DNA of 64,000 bases from Rothia sp. P100 (GTDB lineage: Bacteria; Actinomycetota; Actinomycetes; Actinomycetales; Micrococcaceae). The translations under genes were made by a program, and so were the position numbers. Numbering within the stretch: the first letter of the stretch is position 1; every line of letters begins with the position of its first letter. The stretch spans positions 744,001 through 808,000 of the forward strand of contig NZ_JAMAYG010000001.1 of assembly GCF_023712425.1 (NCBI RefSeq). The letters run 5' to 3'. A model generated the notes under the pieces. It was not told the origin of the DNA, did not search any database, and saw only the letters and a program-made list of their open reading frames with translations. Positions 55,949 to 64,000 of this stretch are shown piece by piece.

Positions 55949-57082
55949 TTAGGGTGCGCTGGTGCGGTGTTCGAACTGCTCCGCAAGCGCTAGAAAACGG
56001 TCATTGGCCTCATCTTCGCCAATAGAGACACGCACACCCTCACCGGCAAACGCGCGCACCGACAGGGCGTTGCGTTCAGCCAGCTCAGCAAAGGCAGCCG
56101 AGTGTTCACCCAGAGGCAACCAGACGAAGTTAGCGCGGGTCTCGGGCACCCAGTAGCCCAGGTTAGTTAGTTGGGTAACCACCTTTTCACGTTGCTCCAC
56201 CAGGTGGGCTACCCGCTGCATGACGGAGTCGTTGTGATTGATGGAAGCAACGGCAGCCTGCTCAGCAATAGAGGTCACCGCAAAAGGAGTGGCACCCACA
56301 CGCAGGTACTGGGTGATAGCGGGGTGAGAGATGGAGTAGCCAACCCGCAGCCCTGCGAGTCCCTGCGCCTTAGAGAAGGTGCGCAAAATAATGACGTTTT
56401 CATAGTCAGGGAGAACGTCCAGGCCATTGACCGGGGGCTCCTGCCCCTCGGGAATTTCGCTGGCTGCGCAGAACTCAAAGTAGGCCTCATCAATAACGAC
56501 CAACACGTCGCTGGGCACTTTGGCCAGGAAATCCCGGACTTGATTCTCAGTCACTGCCGGGCCCGTAGGGTTGTTGGGGGTGCAGACCAGGATGACGCGG
56601 GTCTGATGGGTAACCGCCGCCGCCATGGCGTCCAGGTCGTGGGCACCGTTGGGCAGATTAGGCACCTGCACGCTCTTGGCACCTGCTAAACCCACACAGA
56701 TGGGGTATGCCTCGAAGGAACGCCAGGCGTAGATGACCTCGTCCTGAACGCCGTCCTCGTGGCTCCCGGCGAATGTTGCCAGGATCTGGTTCAGGGCACC
56801 CAGGCTGCCGGCACCGGTTACGATGTCATCAGCGTTCACCCCCAGGTGCTCGCCCAAGCGGGTGCGCAGGGCAGTAGAGAGCGGGTCGGGGTAGCGGTGC
56901 ACGGTGTTAAATTCAGCGAGCACCCGGGCCACCGGCTCCACCGGCCCAAAAGGGTTCTCGTTAGACGAAAGCTTAAACTGGGTTAGCCCTTCCACCGGTA
57001 CCGGGGGTTTACCCGCTGCGTACTGGGGAAGTTGAGAGAAGACCGGGCGAGGGTTAAGCCCGGAACGCTGTGAAGTAGTCAT
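55949..57082 (-). CDS. hisC: histidinol-phosphate/aromatic aminotransferase
   Basis: About 377 aa from ATG 57082. A class I/II PLP aminotransferase of the HisC/Pat type: FKLSSNENPFGP near the start, GAGSLGALNQI, VCTPNNPTGP, VVIDEAYFEF and the PLP Lys in RTFSKAQGLAGLRVGY (about residue 235). It may serve histidine or phenylalanine/tyrosine synthesis; no his or aro neighbours decide this. Gene order (downstream of tRNA-Thr, ahead of the dehydrogenase) is all on one strand, but the dyad suggests a separate promoter for E1. Confidence 0.88.
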   Translation of the reverse strand: MTTSQRSGLNPRPVFSQLPQYAAGKPPVPVEGLTQFKLSSNENPFGPVEPVARVLAEFNTVHRYPDPLSTALRTRLGEHLGVNADDIVTGAGSLGALNQILATFAGSHEDGVQDEVIYAWRSFEAYPICVGLAGAKSVQVPNLPNGAHDLDAMAAAVTHQTRVILVCTPNNPTGPAVTENQVRDFLAKVPSDVLVVIDEAYFEFCAASEIPEGQEPPVNGLDVLPDYENVIILRTFSKAQGLAGLRVGYSISHPAITQYLRVGATPFAVTSIAEQAAVASINHNDSVMQRVAHLVEQREKVVTQLTNLGYWVPETRANFVWLPLGEHSAAFAELAERNALSVRAFAGEGVRVSIGEDEANDRFLALAEQFEHRTSAP

Positions 57083-57226
57083 ACCCACCATTGTAGTGCC
57101 CCTCACTTTTCCCTCTAGGTGGTGGACGCCGTTAGCTTGGTAACCAGTGCAGGGTCAGCAGGTGGTGAACCCGCGTGGGCTCTGGTAAAGTTTTCTTTCG
57201 TTCGCGCTGACGTTCAGCACCAACAG

Positions 57227-57301
57227 GCCTCCATAGCTCAGGGGTAGAGCATTTCCCTCGTAAAGAAAAGGTCGTCGGTTCAAATCCGACTGGGGGCTCC
57301 A
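57227..57301 (+). tRNA. tRNA-Thr (anticodon CGU)
   Basis: A cloverleaf with acceptor GCCTCCA/TGGGGGC, D arm GCTC/GAGC, anticodon loop CTCGTAA (anticodon CGU reads ACG, threonine), T arm GTCGG TTCAAAT CCGAC and encoded CCA (57299-57301). The anticodon stem TTTCC/AGAAA has a C-A mismatch at the pair next to the loop. Confidence 0.93.
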
Positions 57302-57307
57302 GAACAT

Positions 57308-57339
57308 AAGACCCGTTCCGCTACTGCGGAACGGGTCTT
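57308..57339. terminator. tRNA-Thr terminator
   Basis: A perfect 14-bp stem (AAGACCCGTTCCGC with its complement, TACT loop) followed by ATCTTT; it also faces the convergent small membrane gene. Confidence 0.9.
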
Positions 57340-57352
57340 ATCTTTAACCCAC

Positions 57353-57589
57353 TTAGTCCTCGTCTAGGTGAACCTCGGAGCCGTAGCCAATGAGGTAGGC
57401 CCAGATCCAGGCGGTCATCACCGCTAGAAAAATGGGCACCAGGAACATAGTGTCTGAGGCAAAGAGCCAGCGGTAGAAGAACCACAGGGCCAGTGAGGGA
57501 ATCAGCAGGAAAGCAAAGAGGGCTATAAAACCGCGGGAAAAGCCACCCGAAGGTGTCCTCCTGCTCTCGAATCGAAAATAATCTTTCAC
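57353..57589 (-). CDS. small two-helix membrane protein
   Basis: A 78-aa protein with a basic N-terminus (RFESRRTPSGG), two aromatic-rich hydrophobic segments (about 21-41 and 48-67) and an acidic end VHLDED. No family is recognised. It starts at GTG 57589, 30 bp after the lyase gene. Confidence 0.65.
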   Translation of the reverse strand: MKDYFRFESRRTPSGGFSRGFIALFAFLLIPSLALWFFYRWLFASDTMFLVPIFLAVMTAWIWAYLIGYGSEVHLDED

Positions 57590-57619
57590 CCATGCCCCTT
57601 TCAGTGTCTAACCAACAAT

Positions 57620-58474
57620 TTAGCTACGCCACAGGCCGTAGGTCTTGGCCAGGGAGGATACCTTGCGGGCACGTGCCAGGCGGGGCAGGTAGGAGCCGTC
57701 CTTAGGCACGGAGTCCCCCTCGCTCTTTTGCAGCAGTTCCCGTGCCCAAGCGATTTCATCGGCGCTGGGTGCTAGGCCCAGGTTGATGGTTTCGGTCTGG
57801 GCCGGGTCAAGGGTCAGCTTACCGGTCATGCCGTGGCTGGTGGTTACCGCACAATCCTTGATGAGGGCTGACCCGTACTTACCGACCGAAGGGCCATCAA
57901 TGGGGCCAGCGAGGCCACCCACGCGGGATGCCAGTACCATCTGGGAGCGGGCAAAAGCCAGAGCGATGGGGTCATCTGAAACACCGGTATCACGGCGGTA
58001 GTCACCCTGACCGAAAGCCAGGCGGAAGGTGCCCGGTGCCTTGGCGATGCGCACGACGTTCACCATACCCAGGGCGGTTTCAATGAGAGCAATAACGGGG
58101 GTACCGGCAGGTAGCATCATGGCAGTGCGTGTCACGTGGTCGGGGTGCTCTGTCATAGCCAGCATGACACCTTTGAGGCCGGCGGCATTGTTCAAGGCTT
58201 CAAGGTCCTTAGCCCAGTGATCACTCTCAATACCGTTAATACGAACCCAAGCGCTAGCAGCTCCCCCATTGAGCACGGCGACTACGCGCTCGCGAGCCGC
58301 GTCCTTTTGATCTTCAGGGCAGCCATCTTCGAGGTCGATAAGCACTGAGTCAGCCTCAGATTCAAGGGCTTGAGCAATCACCTCTTCGGTTGCTGCTGCG
58401 CTGACCAAAAGCCAAGAGCGAGAGAGGCGGGCGGGCAGGGAGGCGGCACGTTCGTTGCGGTGAAAGTTAATCAC
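57620..58474 (-). CDS. CitE-like CoA ester lyase / aldolase
   Basis: A 284-aa HpcH/HpaI-family protein from GTG 58474 (AAGGAC six bases before). Metal-binding acids are in DSVLIDLEDGCPED and the Glu of PVIALIETALGMVN, with the loop FGQGDYRRDTG. Stand-alone CitE proteins act on malyl-, citramalyl- or related CoA esters. No other citrate lyase subunit is present. Confidence 0.85.
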   Translation of the reverse strand: MINFHRNERAASLPARLSRSWLLVSAAATEEVIAQALESEADSVLIDLEDGCPEDQKDAARERVVAVLNGGAASAWVRINGIESDHWAKDLEALNNAAGLKGVMLAMTEHPDHVTRTAMMLPAGTPVIALIETALGMVNVVRIAKAPGTFRLAFGQGDYRRDTGVSDDPIALAFARSQMVLASRVGGLAGPIDGPSVGKYGSALIKDCAVTTSHGMTGKLTLDPAQTETINLGLAPSADEIAWARELLQKSEGDSVPKDGSYLPRLARARKVSSLAKTYGLWRS

Positions 58475-58557
58475 AAAAAAGTCCTTGTTATGGTTTCTTT
58501 GACTGCAACTCATTCTACCTTGCTCACCCTATCGGGAGGCTGACACGTGAGCTATCT

Positions 58558-59304
58558 CTAGGCGTCTGTGAGGCACCCATCGGTCATGTATACCGTTCGG
58601 TCAGCGTGAGCCAACTGGTCCCCGTCGTGGGTAATAAGCAGGGTGGCGGTGTTGAATTCGCGGGTGATCTGTGCCAGCAGTTCCACGATAGATGCGGAGC
58701 GCTCGGCGTCCAGGGCGCTGGTGGGTTCATCGGCAAGGAGCAGGGCGGGGGTATTCATGAGGGCGCGGGCAATATTGACGCGCTGACGCTGACCGCCTGA
58801 GAGCTGATGCATCTTACGGCCCTTCTCAGCACCGAGCCCCACCAGGTCAAGAAGCTCGGTTGCTCGCTGGCGGGCTACTTTGAGGTCAGCACCGCGAGCG
58901 CCGCTAATGCGCGCCACCAGCTCGAGCTGTTCAGCGGCGGTGAGGGAGGCCAGTAGATTGGGTTGCTGGAAGATGAAGCCGACGGTGGTGCGGCGAAGCT
59001 CGGCAAGTTGGCGGTCACTGTAATTTTCGGTGCGGTTGCCCTGAATAATGCGAGCGCCGCTGGTGGGGGTAATCAGCCCGGCTGCTACCGAGAGCAGGGA
59101 GGATTTACCGGAGCCGGAGGCTCCGGTCACGGCAGTCAGCGTGCCGCGGTGGGCGGTCAGGCTTACTCTGTCTAGAGCACGCATGACGGTGGGGTTGCCG
59201 TCAGCGTCCACTCCGTCTGGGTATTCCAGGACGATGTCGCGCAGTTCTAGCACGCTGTCGGTGGGAGTAACAGTCTGGGTGGGAGCGATAAGGGTCGCAG
59301 TCAT
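58558..59304 (-). CDS. ABC transporter ATP-binding protein (LolD/MacB type)
   Basis: A 248-aa ATPase. Walker A is GASGSGKSSLLS, signature LSGGQRQRVNIARAL, Walker B LLLADEPTSALD and the switch His in LLITHDGD. It pairs with the permease encoded 47 bp before it. ATG 59304 has AAAGG upstream. The MacB/FtsX-type pair commonly exports peptides, lipids or antibiotics. Confidence 0.93.
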   Translation of the reverse strand: MTATLIAPTQTVTPTDSVLELRDIVLEYPDGVDADGNPTVMRALDRVSLTAHRGTLTAVTGASGSGKSSLLSVAAGLITPTSGARIIQGNRTENYSDRQLAELRRTTVGFIFQQPNLLASLTAAEQLELVARISGARGADLKVARQRATELLDLVGLGAEKGRKMHQLSGGQRQRVNIARALMNTPALLLADEPTSALDAERSASIVELLAQITREFNTATLLITHDGDQLAHADRTVYMTDGCLTDA

Positions 59305-59351
59305 GGTGGTTGGCCTTTCGTGAAGCGGGGTCATCGGGTCAGAGCGCGGGG

Positions 59352-60449
59352 TTAGTTGCCGCCCAGGGCGATCATGGGGTCTACCTTGGCTACCTTTCGC
59401 AGGGCGAAGAGGGAGCCTGCCATGCCTAGTGCCCAGATACCTGCTGCGGGTGCCAGGACAGTTAGGGCGGTGAGCTGGAAGGGCACGGCGTTCGCTGCCA
59501 AGGCACCTAGCCCGAAGCCGGTGAGAGCGCCGAAAGCCACACCCACTGCTAGGATGACGGCGGTCTGCGCCAAAGCGTCTTTGGTGAGGAAGCCTTGAGA
59601 AGCGCCGAGGGCGCGCATAACGGCGATGTCACGGGTGCGCTGGATCGTCCAGACGGTCAGGAAGGAGATAATCACCAGAGCTGAGATGCCATAGAGGAAG
59701 CCCTGCATGGTGACCAGGGAGCCTCGTTCTGAGGTGTAAGCGGGCAGAGCGTTAAAGGATTCGCGGGGTGTGATCGCCTGAGTTCCGGTTTCTGAGGCAA
59801 GTGCTTCAACGTCGGCGTTGCCTTCTGCCAGCATCACGGTGCCCACAACTGCTTCATCGCCCTCTAGGGTGCGCTGGTGGGTGAGGTTCTGCCAGGTGGC
59901 GGTGGTTGCCCAGCCGGTCAGGGTGTGGGAGTAGAAGGTGTCTTCAGCGATACCGGAGACCACCAGGTCGGTGCCGCTGAAAGTGACAGTATCGCCCACC
60001 TGTGCCCCGGCGTCCTGGGCGGTGGTGGCGGGGAGCAAGATTTCGCCGTCAGCAGGCAGGGAGCCTTCGCGCAGGGGCGAAACCTCGCCCACGGTTGGTG
60101 AACCTTCTGGTAGCGAGAAAAGGGTCATGGACACCGCTGAACCGGCTTCAAGCCTGCCGATGCTCACGCCCAAGGGCTCAGCAGAGGTCATGCCCTCTGC
60201 GCTCTGCCACTGATTCAGCAACCCGGCGGTGATTTGTGAGTCGGTGAAGGACGCGTCGCCACCCTCGTTGGAGGGCGCAAAAACCAGGGTGTCAGCAGGG
60301 AGTTTTTCAAGAGCGTCGGTGTTCTGGTTACCTAGCCCGCCGGTCAGCCCGGTCAGCATGACCAGCAGCAGGGTGATGAGGGCTACGGTAGCCCCGATGA
60401 GGGTGAACCTGCCTTTAGCAAAGAGGATGTCTCGCCAGCCTACGAACAT
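59352..60449 (-). CDS. FtsX-like ABC transporter permease
   Basis: A 365-aa permease from ATG 60449 (AAGGCGG upstream). One N-terminal helix (about 20-42) is followed by an extracytoplasmic domain of about 190 residues and three C-terminal helices, the last preceded by the coupling segment IAVMRALGASQGFLTKDAL. This is the usual MacB-type architecture. It is divergent from the kinase-regulator pair, which probably controls it. Confidence 0.92.
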   Translation of the reverse strand: MFVGWRDILFAKGRFTLIGATVALITLLLVMLTGLTGGLGNQNTDALEKLPADTLVFAPSNEGGDASFTDSQITAGLLNQWQSAEGMTSAEPLGVSIGRLEAGSAVSMTLFSLPEGSPTVGEVSPLREGSLPADGEILLPATTAQDAGAQVGDTVTFSGTDLVVSGIAEDTFYSHTLTGWATTATWQNLTHQRTLEGDEAVVGTVMLAEGNADVEALASETGTQAITPRESFNALPAYTSERGSLVTMQGFLYGISALVIISFLTVWTIQRTRDIAVMRALGASQGFLTKDALAQTAVILAVGVAFGALTGFGLGALAANAVPFQLTALTVLAPAAGIWALGMAGSLFALRKVAKVDPMIALGGN

Positions 60450-60625
60450 TGTTCCGCCTTTCGCGTCACGGTTTTCTAATCTATTACCATTCAACCGGGC
60501 AGGGGGTAGGTTGCACATCGGGGTAAGGGTTGAGCTTTTTATCAACCGTTTGGACGATGTGCGCGGCCGGGAAGTAGCTTGCCCCCCTGAGTAGACTGGT
60601 GCTGACTATTACCTTGGGGAGATAA

Positions 60626-62014
60626 ATGCGCAGTAAGCGGGAGCCTAAGACTCTGCCCACCGGCCAGAGTGTGCAGACGGTGACGGTGCTGATGGTGCTA
60701 CGTATCAGCCTGCACGTAATGTTTGCCTTCCTGGTACTTTTTGGCACAGTAGCTACCCTGTTATCTGAAGCCCCAGCGGCCAAGCACACCGCGGTAGCGG
60801 TGCTTTCCCTAGCTCTGGGCGGGATCTACCTGTGGGGCACCATCTTTGAGAATCGCCTGGGTCTGCCCTCTAACCTGCATCAGGTCTTTAGCCGCGCCAA
60901 GGCGTCCGCCCCCTACCGGCCTGAACAGACCGGTACGCCCCTGCCGGTGGCTCTCTGGCTGGGCTGCATCACCCTGCTCTGGCTGGTATTAATGCTGCTG
61001 AGCAGTTCTTTCACCTGGGTTGTTTTCCCCATCATGTTTCTTTATTTGCACCTCTTGCGCCCGGTCAGAAGTGTATTGGCCACGCTTCTGCTCTGTTGCC
61101 TAGCGGTGGCTCTGCCTTTGGTGGGCCCTGCCGGTTTTGGGCTGAGCGCGGTGCTTCATGATGGTGTTGCCCCGGGCTACCTAATCGGACCCACCTTGGG
61201 CGCTCTGCTTGCTATCGTCATTTCTTTTACCTACCGCGCTCTGCGGGAGGACGCCGCCCACCAGTACCGACTAGCAGAGCGGCTACGGGCGGTTCAGGCG
61301 CAGCTGGTGCAGCAACAGTACAGTGCTGGCAAGGTAGAAGAGCGTGAGCGTCTGGCACGAGAAATTCATGACACCCTAGCCCAGGGGCTGTCTTCCATCG
61401 TGCTGGTATCACGGGCGGCAGAGCGCTCCCTGCAGGAGGGAGACCGGGCGCGGGCCTCCGAGCAGCTGAGCATCATTAGCGCCAGCGCGTCAGAGAACCT
61501 AGCGGAGGCACGCCGTTTCATCAAAGATTTGTCCTCCCCCGCCCTGGACGATTCCCTCGTCTCTGCTCTGCAACGGCTAGCTACCACCACAGCCGAGTCC
61601 CGGCGCGCGCTGGGCAAGAGCCAGCCGGGCGCTGAGCACTTTGTCTGCACCTTCACCTTTGAGGGTAACGAGGACGCCGCCCGGCAGCTCCCTTCGCAGG
61701 TGGCGGCTGCGGTGATGCGGTGTGCTCAGGGTGCTTTGGCTAACGTGGTCGCGCATTCGCAGGCCACCCGAAGCGCGCTGACGCTGACGCTGTGGCCTGA
61801 GAAAGTTATTCTAGATGTACTGGATAATGGGCGGGGCTTTGACCCCGGAGCTGCTGAGAGCCGCACCCCATCAACAGAAGGCCATACCGGCTTCGGCTTA
61901 ACCGCCATGCACAACCGGGTGCAGGCACTAGGTGGCTCCCTTGAACTCGAAAGCGGCACCGGAGGCACTGCACTAACCGTCTCCTTTCCTTTACACCTTC
62001 AGGAGAAAGCATGA
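60626..62014 (+). CDS. NarL-type sensor histidine kinase
   Basis: A 462-aa kinase with six hydrophobic helices in the first 215 residues, a coiled linker, phospho-His in ERERLAREIHDTLAQGLSSI and an HATPase with N-box AQGALANVVAHSQAT, G1 LDNGRGFDP and G2 GTALTVSF. The ATG follows GGGGAG. Its 3' end overlaps the regulator by 4 bp. Confidence 0.93.
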   Translation: MRSKREPKTLPTGQSVQTVTVLMVLRISLHVMFAFLVLFGTVATLLSEAPAAKHTAVAVLSLALGGIYLWGTIFENRLGLPSNLHQVFSRAKASAPYRPEQTGTPLPVALWLGCITLLWLVLMLLSSSFTWVVFPIMFLYLHLLRPVRSVLATLLLCCLAVALPLVGPAGFGLSAVLHDGVAPGYLIGPTLGALLAIVISFTYRALREDAAHQYRLAERLRAVQAQLVQQQYSAGKVEERERLAREIHDTLAQGLSSIVLVSRAAERSLQEGDRARASEQLSIISASASENLAEARRFIKDLSSPALDDSLVSALQRLATTTAESRRALGKSQPGAEHFVCTFTFEGNEDAARQLPSQVAAAVMRCAQGALANVVAHSQATRSALTLTLWPEKVILDVLDNGRGFDPGAAESRTPSTEGHTGFGLTAMHNRVQALGGSLELESGTGGTALTVSFPLHLQEKA

Positions 62015-62640
62015 CCATACGTGTTTTATTGGTTGATGACCATCCCGTAGTACGGGCAGGACTGCGAGCCATGTTTGAGGAATTTGAGAACATCACGGTG
62101 GTCGCTGAGGCAGCAGACGGCGGTGCAGCGCTGTCTGAAGTAGCCCGTTTTGCAGAGCAGGGGCACCCGTTGGATGCCGTAGTCATGGACCTACAGATGA
62201 AGCCGGTGGACGGCATCATCGCTACCCGTTCTATCACCGAGCAGTTCCGCACCCCGGTGCTGGTTCTCACCACCTTTGATACCCAGACCAATATTGTGGC
62301 AGCTGTTGAGGCGGGGGCGCTGGGCTACCTGCTGAAGGACGCCCCGCCCGAGCAAGTGCAGGCTGCAGTAGTGGCAACAGCAGAAGGCCGTCGCACCCTC
62401 TCCCCCGATATCGCAGCTACTCTCATGGACCGTATGCACCGGCCGGTGATTACCCTTTCCCAGAGGGAAACCGAGATCCTTACGCTGCTGGCAACGGGGG
62501 CAACCAATCGTGAGATGGCGCAACGGCTTTTTATCTCTGAATCAACGGTTAAAACCCACCTGGTGCATATTTACTCCAAGCTGGGCGTCGATAACCGCAC
62601 GGCCGCTGTGGCTACTGCCCGCGCTGAGAACCTGCTCTAG
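62011..62640 (+). CDS. NarL/LuxR-type response regulator
   Basis: A 209-aa regulator. The receiver has VDDHPVVRAG, phospho-Asp in VVMDLQMKPVDG (about residue 58), Thr in VLTTFDT and Lys in LLKDAP. The LuxR helix-turn-helix is LSQRETEILTLLATGATNRE plus SESTVKTHLVHIYSKLGV. ATGA overlap couples it to the kinase. The neighbouring divergent ABC exporter is the likely target. Confidence 0.94.
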   Translation: MTIRVLLVDDHPVVRAGLRAMFEEFENITVVAEAADGGAALSEVARFAEQGHPLDAVVMDLQMKPVDGIIATRSITEQFRTPVLVLTTFDTQTNIVAAVEAGALGYLLKDAPPEQVQAAVVATAEGRRTLSPDIAATLMDRMHRPVITLSQRETEILTLLATGATNREMAQRLFISESTVKTHLVHIYSKLGVDNRTAAVATARAENLL

Positions 62641-62677
62641 GCCGGGCCCCTTTCCCGGAGCTCCAGCAGTAATTGGG

Positions 62678-63166
62678 TTAGGCAGAGGCCAGCTCTGCCT
62701 TTTCAGCTAGTGCCCGGCCCAGTAATTCTTCTGCTGTTTCAATATGCTGAACTACGGTCTGCACCCTGCGGGAGACCACGGTTTCACGGTCACAGCTTTG
62801 CTCGCAGGTGCCCGCGCACCGTGTCATGGCTAGAGCTTCAGCGCAGAGCGCCAGGGAGTTACCCGCCTTAGAAAGAGAGCGGTGCAGGTCTGAATAAACC
62901 CCGGTAGGGGACGCCGGTACATCGGTACCGTTACTGGGTGCGATGTTCTGAGCTTGTGCCGCAACAAATCGCACCCGGGGCAATAGGTCTGCCAGGTCGT
63001 TAGCAACCGGGATGAGGTGTTCGAGGGTATCGGTAGCGGGCATGCGCTCAAGGATTTGGTGAAAACGGTCTAGCCCGCGCACAAAGCGGTCATGGGCTCT
63101 GCGCCAGAGGCCGGTGCCGAGCTCGGCGTCATCGCGGCGTGACTGCAGAAAATCTTTGATTCCCAA
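62678..63166 (-). CDS. helical cysteine-containing protein of unknown function
   Basis: A 162-aa soluble protein from TTG 63166, which has GAGGAG seven bases before it. It is predicted all-helical, with a Cys cluster late in the chain (CAEALAMTRCAGTCEQSC) that could bind metal or form disulphides. No family is recognised. An iron-box-like palindrome lies about 40 bp upstream. Confidence 0.65.
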   Translation of the reverse strand: MGIKDFLQSRRDDAELGTGLWRRAHDRFVRGLDRFHQILERMPATDTLEHLIPVANDLADLLPRVRFVAAQAQNIAPSNGTDVPASPTGVYSDLHRSLSKAGNSLALCAEALAMTRCAGTCEQSCDRETVVSRRVQTVVQHIETAEELLGRALAEKAELASA

Positions 63167-63201
63167 GGCACAGCTCCTCTCGTCGTCCCTCAACAGGTGT
63201 C

Positions 63202-63222
63202 TTCTTAGGTTACCCTAAGAAA
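63202..63222. promoter_or_regulatory. DtxR-box-like palindrome
   Basis: TTCTTAGG-TTAC-CCTAAGAA is a perfect 8-4-8 dyad. The segment TTAGGTTACCCTAA matches the left fourteen positions of the DtxR/IdeR consensus TTAGGTTAGCCTAA with one G-to-C change. The symmetry centre differs from the standard box, so binding is uncertain. Confidence 0.4.
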
Positions 63223-63223
63223 A

Positions 63224-63256
63224 CTGCCGGAGCTGCCCTTTAGGCAACTCCGGCAG
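63224..63256 (-). terminator. terminator of cstA-ybdD
   Basis: CTGCCGGAGCTGCC and GGCAACTCCGGCAG pair with one mismatch; on the minus strand the stem is followed by TTTTCTTAGG. It is 15 bp past the ybdD stop. Confidence 0.8.
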
Positions 63257-63271
63257 ACTTCTTTGTGCACT

Positions 63272-63460
63272 CTAGCAACAGCGGGTACCCGGGTTCTTTT
63301 CCATGCGGTCGGTGTGATCACGCCAGAACTCGCGTTCGGTCATGGGCGGGTGCTCACAGCCGGTGGCACGGTGGTGAGCCAGATACTTTTGGTACTTGTC
63401 AGCACCCAGCACACCGTTAGCCAGCCAGCGCGCTCGGGAGAAGAAATCACGCAGTGACAT
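63272..63460 (-). CDS. YbdD/YjiX family small protein
   Basis: A 62-aa protein from ATG 63460 with the family pattern: LGADKYQKYLAHHRATGCEH, then REFWRDHTDRMEKNPGTRCC at the C-terminus. These proteins are encoded next to CstA pyruvate/peptide transporters and are needed for their activity in E. coli relatives. It lies 14 bp after cstA. Confidence 0.92.
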   Translation of the reverse strand: MSLRDFFSRARWLANGVLGADKYQKYLAHHRATGCEHPPMTEREFWRDHTDRMEKNPGTRCC

Positions 63461-63474
63461 ATTCACCTGCTTCG

Positions 63475-64000
63475 CTAGTGCCCACTGTGCCCGGCTGAGC
63501 CCGAGACTTGATCGGGGTACTTGGCGTAGAATTTCTTCCATTCCTGCTCAAGTTGCCTCTCGGGAGCTGTAGCCAGCATGCCGGCCGGTGCGTAGATCTT
63601 GGATTCAATATAGGGGTTCTCCCTGCTCTCCTGGGCATGCCCATTCTTCGCCTTGAATACCTCAATCACAGCGGTAGCCACCACGGTCAGGGTCAGCACA
63701 ACGAAGAGGATGGAGAGGGAGCCCTGCACGAAGGTGTTGCGAACAACTGCGTCCATGGCTTCGGGGGTTGCAGCGGCACCCAGTGAACTCTCGCCTGCGG
63801 CAATCGCATCCTTGTAGCGGAAGTGGTTAGCCCAGTAGCCCACGGCTGGGTTAGATGAGAAGATTTTCTGGTAGGAGCCAACCACGGTGACGACCAGGTC
63901 AAAGACCAGCGGCACGGCGATAATCCAGAGGTACTTGAACTTACCCTTATTAGCGGCGATAGCCAGGCAGACCGCCAGAGCGACCGCAGCTAGTAGCTGG
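63475..64000 (-). CDS. cstA: carbon starvation protein CstA, C-terminal part
   Basis: The open frame continues to the right edge of the window, so only about the last 175 residues are seen. Membrane helices (one near LAVCLAIAAN, then FKYLWIIAVPLVFDLVVTVV and a later FVVLTLTVVATAVIEVF) and the tail NPYIESKIYAPAGMLATAPER match the end of CstA-type pyruvate/peptide transporters. The ybdD neighbour supports the call. The 5' part lies outside. Confidence 0.9.
   Translation of the reverse strand, partial: QLLAAVALAVCLAIAANKGKFKYLWIIAVPLVFDLVVTVVGSYQKIFSSNPAVGYWANHFRYKDAIAAGESSLGAAATPEAMDAVVRNTFVQGSLSILFVVLTLTVVATAVIEVFKAKNGHAQESRENPYIESKIYAPAGMLATAPERQLEQEWKKFYAKYPDQVSGSAGHSGH

Noticed and set aside
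57107-57226. Integration site at the tRNA-Thr gene
   Set aside because: There is no integrase, no repeat of the tRNA 3' end and no change of gene style around it.

Overview
The window looks like ordinary chromosome from a high-GC Gram-positive bacterium of the Micrococcales, most likely a Rothia-type member of the Micrococcaceae. Support comes from the GC-moderate actinobacterial coding style, frequent GTG/TTG starts, actinobacteria-restricted families (DUF3027, DUF3263, DUF4031, LytR_C, solitary WXG100), a DtxR-type regulator, menaquinone synthesis, a PhoPR-like pair, a FemX-type lysine-peptidoglycan branching enzyme, and a groEL with a CIRCE operator and GGM tail. The genus is inference; no rRNA or phage, IS or CRISPR sequence was seen.

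Layout. 1-9.6 kb: glutamine amidotransferase, HAD phosphatase, Dps, sucCD, an orphan SoxG-like protein, PcrA helicase and tRNA-Arg(CCU). 9.6-19.2 kb: DUF4031-HD fusion, secreted NlpC/P60 hydrolase behind a c-di-AMP (ydaO-type) riboswitch, DtxR regulator, serC, MFS exporter, DUF3027, PhoPR-like two-component system. 19.4-26.7 kb: lone WXG100 protein, RNase HI fused to an NTF2-like domain, menF, rlmC, a 50-aa membrane peptide gene, groEL, LytR_C protein, DUF3263. 26.7-32.5 kb: ung, two tandem ThrE-type exporters, a FemX-like aminoacyltransferase. 32.6-38.9 kb: a complete fructose PTS operon read right to left (fruR-fruK-fruA-ptsI-ptsH). 38.9-44.8 kb: VanZ, two histidine phosphatases, HAD hydrolase, metQ-metN-metI methionine importer with an unusual structured leader. 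45-51.8 kb: acyl-CoA synthetase, a 51-aa membrane peptide coupled to an acetyltransferase, and a three-gene NarL-type signalling system with a second, degenerate sensor. 51.9-52.25 kb: a gene-free but highly structured stretch with promoter and terminator, a candidate small RNA. 52.3-58.5 kb: 2-oxo acid dehydrogenase E1alpha-E1beta-E2, aminotransferase, tRNA-Thr(CGU), CitE-like lyase. 58.5-64 kb: ABC exporter divergent from a NarL-type two-component system, a helical cysteine-containing protein, and ybdD-cstA running off the right edge.

How parts work together. The fructose operon encodes sensing, transport with phosphorylation, the second phosphorylation step and both general PTS proteins. 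metQNI forms one D/L-methionine importer. E1alpha, E1beta and E2 form one multienzyme complex (E3 not here). sucCD gives the substrate-level phosphorylation step of the TCA cycle. The least explained pieces are the 320-nt putative RNA, the metQ leader, the three-gene signalling locus, the tandem-repeat tail on the LytR_C protein and two peptide genes of about 50 codons.
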